From NCBI GenBank assembly GCA_947306375.1, contig CAMZGJ010000028.1:1-10541 (forward strand): a DNA stretch of 10,541 nt, in the 5' to 3' direction. This stretch comes from an uncultured Spirochaetales bacterium (GTDB lineage: Bacteria > Spirochaetota > Spirochaetia > Sphaerochaetales > Sphaerochaetaceae). Below, piece by piece: positions 6,749 through 10,541 of the stretch (positions within the stretch are counted from its first letter, which is position 1; every line of letters starts with the position of its first letter). The notes under the pieces were generated by a model. The model did no database searches and had not been told where the DNA came from. It was given only the letters and a program-made list of their open reading frames with translations. The translations under genes were made by a program, and so were the position numbers.

Positions 6749-6777
6749 ATAGTAACATCAATAATGGACTTCAACAA
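6749..6777 (-). promoter_or_regulatory. candidate leaderless promoter of the 170-residue protein gene
   Basis: Read on the minus strand: TTGTTG (6777-6772), 17-base spacer, TACTAT (6754-6749) with TG at 6757-6756 as an extended -10. Six bases (6748-6743) separate the -10 from the ATG at 6742, so the mRNA would have essentially no leader. The -35 overlaps that of the opposite promoter. Confidence 0.55.
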
Positions 6778-6798
6778 AGTTTTTCTTTGCCGTAGAAT
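6770..6798 (+). promoter_or_regulatory. candidate leaderless promoter of the Nif3-family gene
   Basis: TTCAAC (6770-6775), 17-base spacer and TAGAAT (6793-6798), the same -10 hexamer as rsmI. Six bases (6799-6804) lie between the -10 and ATG 6805. No Shine-Dalgarno is present in them, so a leaderless transcript is predicted. Confidence 0.65.
6775..6789. repeat. 15-base inverted repeat between divergent promoters
   Basis: CAAAG (6775-6779), five T, CTTTG (6785-6789): a perfect 5-base dyad in the spacer of the plus-strand promoter and touching the -35 of the minus-strand promoter. Placement fits an operator acting on both genes, but the arms are short and A/T-rich so chance is possible. Confidence 0.35.
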
Positions 6799-6804
6799 GA
6801 AATC

Positions 6805-7566
6805 ATGAAACTTGGAAAACTTGCAAAAGAACTTGAAATACTGCTGAACATAGAGGATTTCAGGGAAAACGATGTTTCCCTGAACGGTCTTCAGGTGGGT
6901 GACACTGAAGCGGAGGTGAAAAAGGTTGCCTTTGCGGTGGACGCCTGTCTTGAGAGCTTTGAGGAGGCTGCGAGACTGAAGGCGGACCTTCTGTTTGTTC
7001 ACCACGGTCTTTTCTGGGGAAGTCCGCTTGCAGTTACCGGCTCCCATTACAGGAGGATAAAGACCCTGCTGGACGGCGGGGTGGGACTTTTTGCCTGCCA
7101 CCTTCCCCTGGATGCACATCCTCTTCTGGGAAACAATGCTCAGATGGCTCTGAAACTGGGTCTTGAACACACGGAGGCTTTTGCACAGTATCACGGAAAG
7201 AAGATAGGCTGGGCGGGCACGCTCAGGGAGGCTCTTACCTGTGAGCAGATAATTGAGAAGCTTGGAATCCGTACGGATGCTCACAATGTGATAATCCGCG
7301 GAGGAAAAGAGAAGAACAGCAGTGTGGGAATTGTCTCCGGAGGAGCGGCGCTTGACGTGGACCAGGCCATGGACCTGGGTCTTGATGCCTATATTACCGG
7401 TGAGAATTCACATCAGACCTACCATCCGTGCATGGAGAGGGGAATCAACATGTTGTGTCTGGGACACTATGAGACCGAGACCTTCGGGGTGAAGGCTGTT
7501 ATGAGATATGTTTCGGAGCACTACGGCCTTGAAACATGCTTTATTGATATTCCCACGACTTTGTAA
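6805..7566 (+). CDS. Nif3-like dinuclear metal centre protein (YbgI/NIF3 family)
   Basis: 253-residue member of the NIF3/YbgI family, toroidal hexamer-forming proteins that bind two metal ions per subunit; the exact reaction is not established, though databases often label them GTP cyclohydrolase 1 type 2. The metal ligands are all in place: His66-His67 in FVHHGLFW, Asp103 in HLPLDAHP, His221 and Glu225 in GHYETETFG. The SLNGLQVG motif near the N-terminus (about 28-35) and ITGENSHQTYH near 200 are also typical. It is the short YbgI-like version, without the PII-like insertion of the roughly 370-residue forms. It begins a three-gene run; lspA follows after 12 bases. The start at 6805 is fixed by the promoter only 6 bases upstream and by the conserved N-terminus. 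Confidence 0.93.
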   Translation: MKLGKLAKELEILLNIEDFRENDVSLNGLQVGDTEAEVKKVAFAVDACLESFEEAARLKADLLFVHHGLFWGSPLAVTGSHYRRIKTLLDGGVGLFACHLPLDAHPLLGNNAQMALKLGLEHTEAFAQYHGKKIGWAGTLREALTCEQIIEKLGIRTDAHNVIIRGGKEKNSSVGIVSGGAALDVDQAMDLGLDAYITGENSHQTYHPCMERGINMLCLGHYETETFGVKAVMRYVSEHYGLETCFIDIPTTL

Positions 7567-7572
7567 TACATT
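7544..7572 (+). promoter_or_regulatory. possible internal promoter of lspA
   Basis: TTGATA (7544-7549), 17-base spacer, TACATT (7567-7572) with 6 bases to ATG 7579, the same geometry as the Nif3-family promoter. It lies in the last codons of the upstream gene and runs into the gap. The -10 is weak (four of six), and TAATAC at 7564-7569 is an alternative. No Shine-Dalgarno precedes lspA. Confidence 0.35.
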
Positions 7573-7578
7573 TGCCGT

Positions 7579-8115
7579 ATGTCTGAAAAAAAGAAAACCC
7601 CGTTCAAAGGTCTGTCTCTCATGCCGTTTGTGCTTACGGCGCTCATTGTGCTGGCTGACAGGCTTACAAAAAACTGGGTTGTTGCAAACATACCGCGCGG
7701 AACAGTGTGGAGGAAGTTCTTCGGAGATTTTCTCTGGATCTGTCATGCCCGCAACACCGGTGTGGCTTTCAGCATGGGAAACAACCTTCCTCCATTTGTG
7801 AGGATGCTCTGTTTCACCATCCTTCCCATTGCGGTGATGCTGTACATGGTATGGCTTGTTGCAGACAGGAGAAGTTCCCTCTCAAATGCACAGAGGTGGC
7901 TTACGGCCGGCGTTCTGGGAGGCGGAATAGGTACTACAATTGACCGCATTCTTTATTTTGACGAGGGTGTGGTGGATTTCATAAGCGTTAAATTCTACGG
8001 AATATTCGGCCTGGACAGATGGCCCACCTTCAACATAAGCGATTCATGCGTGGTGGTCTTTGTCATAATACTGGCCGCAACAATTCTGTTCTCGGACGGG
8101 GGAGACAAAAAATGA
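7579..8115 (+). CDS. lspA: lipoprotein signal peptidase LspA (signal peptidase II)
   Basis: Inner-membrane aspartyl protease that removes signal peptides from diacylglyceryl-modified prolipoproteins. The 178-residue product has four hydrophobic segments, at roughly 14-35, 73-95, 105-123 and 155-172. Conserved residues are visible: Asp27 and Lys31 in LADRLTK, Asn59 in HARNTGVAFS, Asp122-Arg123 in GTTIDR, Asp133 in VVDF, and Asn152 and Asp155 in FNISDS. Asp122 and Asp155 are the expected catalytic pair. The usual Asn of the GNxxDR motif is Thr119, and the interval between the two catalytic Asp (33 residues) is a little longer than in E. coli. The stop overlaps the ATG of the next gene as ATGA, so those two are translationally coupled. 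No Shine-Dalgarno precedes the ATG; expression depends on the upstream Nif3-family gene or a weak internal promoter. Confidence 0.94.
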   Translation: MSEKKKTPFKGLSLMPFVLTALIVLADRLTKNWVVANIPRGTVWRKFFGDFLWICHARNTGVAFSMGNNLPPFVRMLCFTILPIAVMLYMVWLVADRRSSLSNAQRWLTAGVLGGGIGTTIDRILYFDEGVVDFISVKFYGIFGLDRWPTFNISDSCVVVFVIILAATILFSDGGDKK

Positions 8116-9116
8116 TCTATCCCCCGGAGAAATGCAACTGGTTTCCTTTCAGCGATGAGCCCCTTGTTCAGGGTCTGTTCTACGCGCCCAAGTTCTGCGA
8201 CCCCCAGGTGCTCATGCCCGAGGAGTCCTGTGACGGCAAGTGGCACCTTTTCTTCCACTCCTGGATAGGAATCCATCACTTTCTGTCGGACTCCGGAATA
8301 GAGTGGGAGCCCAGAAAGATGATAGAGGTGCGCGGACACAGCCCGTTCATCTTCTATGAGAAGGAAAAATACTATCTGATATATGAAAAACACGAGAAAG
8401 AGATTCCCTTTGTTGGCCAGAAGCGTGCCGACGGAGGCGGTGAGACGGGTTCCAGAATAGAAATCCGCTCCTCCACAGACCTTCTTGTGTGGAGCAATCC
8501 GCGGCTTCTTCTGGACAGCCGGAACGTTCCCTATGCGGGAGACTATCTCAAGGCTCCGCGCGTTTCCAGACCTCAGATAATAAAGACGGACAAGGGATAC
8601 AGGCTCTACTTCGGAGCTTCTCACCTGGCTCTGCCGGATACATCCCAGAAGGTTTCCCGCTACTTCGGATATGCGGAGGCCAAAGAGCTGTTCGGTCCCT
8701 ACAAACTGCCGGAGAACCCCAAACCGCTGATTGAGCCCCGGCCGGATGACAAATGGTCCAATCTGGGCTGCGGCAGCATAAGGATAGTAAAATCCGGAAG
8801 CGATATATACGCCTTCCAGTGCGGCGTTTTCTGGAACCCCTCTGAGAAGAAGACACATTCTGCACTTCTCATGCTCAAGTCTGAGGACGGCCTTCACTTT
8901 GAGCGTGTTCTGGACAAGCCTATTCTGTTGCCTTCCTCAAGAGGCTGGGCTAGCAGCTATATAATGGGCTGCGACGTTCACTACCGTGAGAGCGAGAGGT
9001 GCTGGTACTGTTATTTCAGCGCAAACGGGGAAACAGACAAGAGGAAGAATTCTCTGGAGTCCATAGGACTTCTGATAGGCGCCGTTCCGGTCAGGACAAT
9101 CAACCCAGAGTACTGA
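8112..9116 (+). CDS. beta-propeller glycosidase-like protein (GH43/GH32/GH130-like fold)
   Basis: 334-residue protein without signal peptide or membrane segment, so probably cytoplasmic. Repeated strand patterns typical of five-bladed beta-propeller glycosidases are visible: FCDPQVLM with Asp30 near the N-terminus, HLFFHSW, GHSPFIFYEKEKYYLIYE (about 75-92), SRPQIIKTDKGYRLYFGAS (about 154-172), SDIYAFQCG, and MGCDVHY near the end. ATG 8112 is favoured because GGGGGAG (8098-8104) lies 7 bases upstream and it forms an ATGA overlap with lspA; an earlier in-frame ATG at 8019 is inside lspA and adds unrelated residues. I cannot match the three catalytic acids of GH43, so the substrate and even activity are uncertain. 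Coupling to lspA has no obvious reason. The last 17 bases overlap the end of the oppositely oriented hydrolase gene. Confidence 0.72.
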   Translation: MIYPPEKCNWFPFSDEPLVQGLFYAPKFCDPQVLMPEESCDGKWHLFFHSWIGIHHFLSDSGIEWEPRKMIEVRGHSPFIFYEKEKYYLIYEKHEKEIPFVGQKRADGGGETGSRIEIRSSTDLLVWSNPRLLLDSRNVPYAGDYLKAPRVSRPQIIKTDKGYRLYFGASHLALPDTSQKVSRYFGYAEAKELFGPYKLPENPKPLIEPRPDDKWSNLGCGSIRIVKSGSDIYAFQCGVFWNPSEKKTHSALLMLKSEDGLHFERVLDKPILLPSSRGWASSYIMGCDVHYRESERCWYCYFSANGETDKRKNSLESIGLLIGAVPVRTINPEY

Positions 9117-10080
9117 CGCTTCTGCCGTTTACAAAATCCGTTACTATACTCATCATTCCCTTCCAGTCCGGTGCTGCCGGGAAGTTGAGCATGCCGTGAA
9201 GACGGCCTTTGCATTCAATGAATTTGGAAGGAGTGTCCGCAGCTGTGAGAGCTTCAGAGAAGAGCTTTGCGTCATCGTGGAGCGGGTCAAGCTCCGCGGC
9301 TATTATCAGCGTCTCGGGGAGTCTTGAGTTGTCCAGTGCCAGAAGGGGAGAGAAAAGCGGGTCAAGGATGTCCTTGGGCTCTCTCATGTAGTTTGAAATG
9401 AAGAACGTAAGGTCTTTTGCCGAAAGAAAGGGGTTGTCCTTGTGTTCCTCTATGCTGGCGGTTCTGAGCCTGCAGTCGGTTATGGGGTCTATGAGAATAA
9501 GACCTGCCGGCATGGGGGCCTTTCTGTCCCTGGCAAGACGGCATACGGCAGTAGCAAGATTTGCGCCTGCACAGCTGCCCATCAGGTAGATTTTTGTGGG
9601 GTCCGCCTTCCAGTATCTTGCGCCGGTGTTGGCCCAGATGTATGAGCTGTAACAGTCCTCCACCGGGAGTGGGAACTTGAAGGCCGGTGCCAGTCTGTAG
9701 TCCACTGCAAGAACCGAGGCTCCGGTGACATTGCAGATGTTGGAGCAGACCGCGCTGGTAATGTCCATGTTGCCCAGAGTCCAGCCTCCGTCATGGAAGT
9801 AGACTATGAGTGAGTTCTGAATATCAGACTTTATCTTCTTGTTTCTGAACAGGTATCCGCTTATGGCCTCATCTTTGTTGACCGGGATAATGAAGGATTC
9901 GGACTCAATGCCGTGTCTGACCGGTCTGTACAGCCATTTGAATGCCCTTTTTCTGGTCAGATCCGCACTGTTGAACGCGGCAAGCCGGGCCGGGGTCATG
10001 TCTATGACCTTGCCGTTCATCAGGGCTTCTCTTTTTCTGAGCATTTTAATGGTATATGAAGGATAATTGGCTGTTTCCAT
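9100..10080 (-). CDS. alpha/beta hydrolase, HSL-type esterase-like, Cys at nucleophile position
   Basis: 326-residue alpha/beta hydrolase-3 (hormone-sensitive lipase-like) protein, no signal peptide. The oxyanion-hole motif reads HDGGW where HGGGW is usual. The nucleophile elbow reads GSCAG (168-172) instead of the family GDSAG, placing Cys170 at the usual Ser; the codon is TGT. The other triad members are present: Asp265 in ELDPLHDD and His295 in LHGML. The N-terminal cap region (about 1-70) is normal in length. It could be a thiol-dependent hydrolase like dienelactone hydrolase, or an inactive relative. ATG 10080 is preceded by only a weak AGAAAG purine stretch. It is divergent from galE across a 50-base gap and convergent with, and overlapping by 17 bases, the glycosidase-like gene. 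Confidence 0.88.
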   Translation of the reverse strand: METANYPSYTIKMLRKREALMNGKVIDMTPARLAAFNSADLTRKRAFKWLYRPVRHGIESESFIIPVNKDEAISGYLFRNKKIKSDIQNSLIVYFHDGGWTLGNMDITSAVCSNICNVTGASVLAVDYRLAPAFKFPLPVEDCYSSYIWANTGARYWKADPTKIYLMGSCAGANLATAVCRLARDRKAPMPAGLILIDPITDCRLRTASIEEHKDNPFLSAKDLTFFISNYMREPKDILDPLFSPLLALDNSRLPETLIIAAELDPLHDDAKLFSEALTAADTPSKFIECKGRLHGMLNFPAAPDWKGMMSIVTDFVNGRSVSTLG

Positions 10081-10085
10081 ACTTT

Positions 10086-10101
10086 CTGTTCTTAAATACA
10101 G
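10086..10101. repeat. dyad CTGT-N8-ACAG between hydrolase and galE
   Basis: CTGT (10086-10089) and ACAG (10098-10101) around an A/T-rich 8-base centre containing TTAA. The form matches the core of an E. coli-type SOS box, but neither flanking gene is an SOS gene and the organism's LexA site is unknown. It lies just before the -10 of galE, so it could be an operator for either gene. Confidence 0.3.
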
Positions 10102-10102
10102 A

Positions 10103-10122
10103 TGATATAGTAAAAAGAGAGG
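10103..10122 (+). promoter_or_regulatory. galE extended -10 and Shine-Dalgarno
   Basis: TG (10103-10104), one base, TATAGT (10106-10111) is an extended -10; no convincing -35 is seen (TTCTGT at 10084-10089 with a 16-base spacer at best). AGAGAGG (10116-10122) is a clear ribosome site 8 bases before ATG 10131. The predicted transcript start would fall within or next to the ribosome site, so the leader is very short. Confidence 0.5.
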
Positions 10123-10130
10123 TATTGTCT

Positions 10131-10541
10131 ATGATTCTTGTAACAGGCGGAGCCGGATTCATCGGTTCCCATACATGCGTTGAACTGCTCAATTCCGGCT
10201 ACGGCACGGTGGTGGTGGACAACCTGTGCAACAGCCACCTCAAGGCCCTTGAGCGCGTTGAACAGATAACGGGTAAAAAGCCGGTTTTCATCAAAGCCGA
10301 CGTGCGTGACCGCATTGCCCTGGACAGGGTTTTCTCCACATATGACATTGAGTGTGTCATACACTTTGCAGGTCTTAAGGCGGTGGGAGAAAGCGTTACC
10401 AAACCCATGGAATACTTTGACAACAACCTCAATTCCTCCCTTGTTCTGTGTGAGGTCATGAAGAAGCACGGCGTTAAAGCCCTGGTCTTCAGCTCAAGCG
10501 CCACGGTTTACTCCGGAGACAATGAAATGCCCCTCTATGAG
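10131..10541 (+). CDS. galE: UDP-glucose 4-epimerase GalE, N-terminal part, cut by window edge
   Basis: First 137 codons of an extended short-chain dehydrogenase that interconverts UDP-glucose and UDP-galactose with tightly bound NAD+. The NAD-binding TGGAGFIG (5-12) opens the protein, Asp30 in VVVDNL is placed to bind the adenine ribose, and IHFAGLKAVGES, FDNNL and SSSATVY (121-127, with catalytic-site Ser/Thr) are the standard GalE landmarks. The Tyr-x-x-x-Lys motif lies beyond the edge. The frame is open to base 10541; a full enzyme needs about 200 more residues. The related NAD-dependent sugar epimerases share this fold, but AGLKAVGES and SSSATVY are particularly GalE-like. A good ribosome site supports ATG 10131. 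It is divergent from the alpha/beta hydrolase gene. Confidence 0.93.
   Translation, partial: MILVTGGAGFIGSHTCVELLNSGYGTVVVDNLCNSHLKALERVEQITGKKPVFIKADVRDRIALDRVFSTYDIECVIHFAGLKAVGESVTKPMEYFDNNLNSSLVLCEVMKKHGVKALVFSSSATVYSGDNEMPLYE

Noticed and set aside
7995-8897. 300-codon open frame on the minus strand opposite lspA and the glycosidase-like gene
   Set aside because: No protein motif, and both sense genes have ribosome sites, coupling and conserved patterns.

Overview
The window is a compact bacterial chromosome segment of about 50% G+C with ten genes, nine complete and one cut by the right edge. Gaps between genes are short, never more than about 90 bases. There are no RNA genes, insertion sequences or CRISPR repeats that I can see. 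Mixed Arg codons (many AGA/AGG), common ATA for Ile, an archaeal-type aspartyl-tRNA synthetase and the small-ORF style suggest a Treponema-like gut or rumen spirochaete. That is an impression, not a proof; no marker in the window fixes the taxon.

Layout. (1) 92-1405 (+): an AAA ATPase of the ATPase/DUF4143 type, visibly richer in A+T than everything to its right and probably acquired. (2) 1487-6229 (+): an information-processing cluster, rsmI (16S rRNA methyltransferase), a SPOUT/TrmH-family RNA methyltransferase overlapping it by 11 bases, aspS, and a Lon-like S16 protease 1 base after aspS. (3) 6230-6742 (-): a small protein with a possible degenerate restriction-endonuclease-like fold, ending exactly where the Lon-like gene ends. 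(4) 6805-9116 (+): Nif3/YbgI-family metal protein, lspA (signal peptidase II) and a beta-propeller glycosidase-like protein, with an ATGA overlap between the last two. (5) 9100-10080 (-): an HSL-type alpha/beta hydrolase whose nucleophile position reads Cys; it overlaps the previous gene tail to tail by 17 bases. (6) 10131 to the edge (+): galE, UDP-glucose 4-epimerase, N-terminal 137 codons.

The most interesting signals are: a recurrent arrangement in which a good -10 hexamer sits only 6-7 bases before an ATG that lacks a Shine-Dalgarno sequence (rsmI, the Nif3-family gene, the small minus-strand gene, perhaps lspA), predicting leaderless mRNAs; a dyad between two back-to-back leaderless promoters; a Lon-like protease with an intact Ser/Lys dyad but eroded Walker motifs and no coiled-coil insertion; and the Ser-to-Cys change in the alpha/beta hydrolase. 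I did not find a clear-cut new multi-gene system: most genes are housekeeping.
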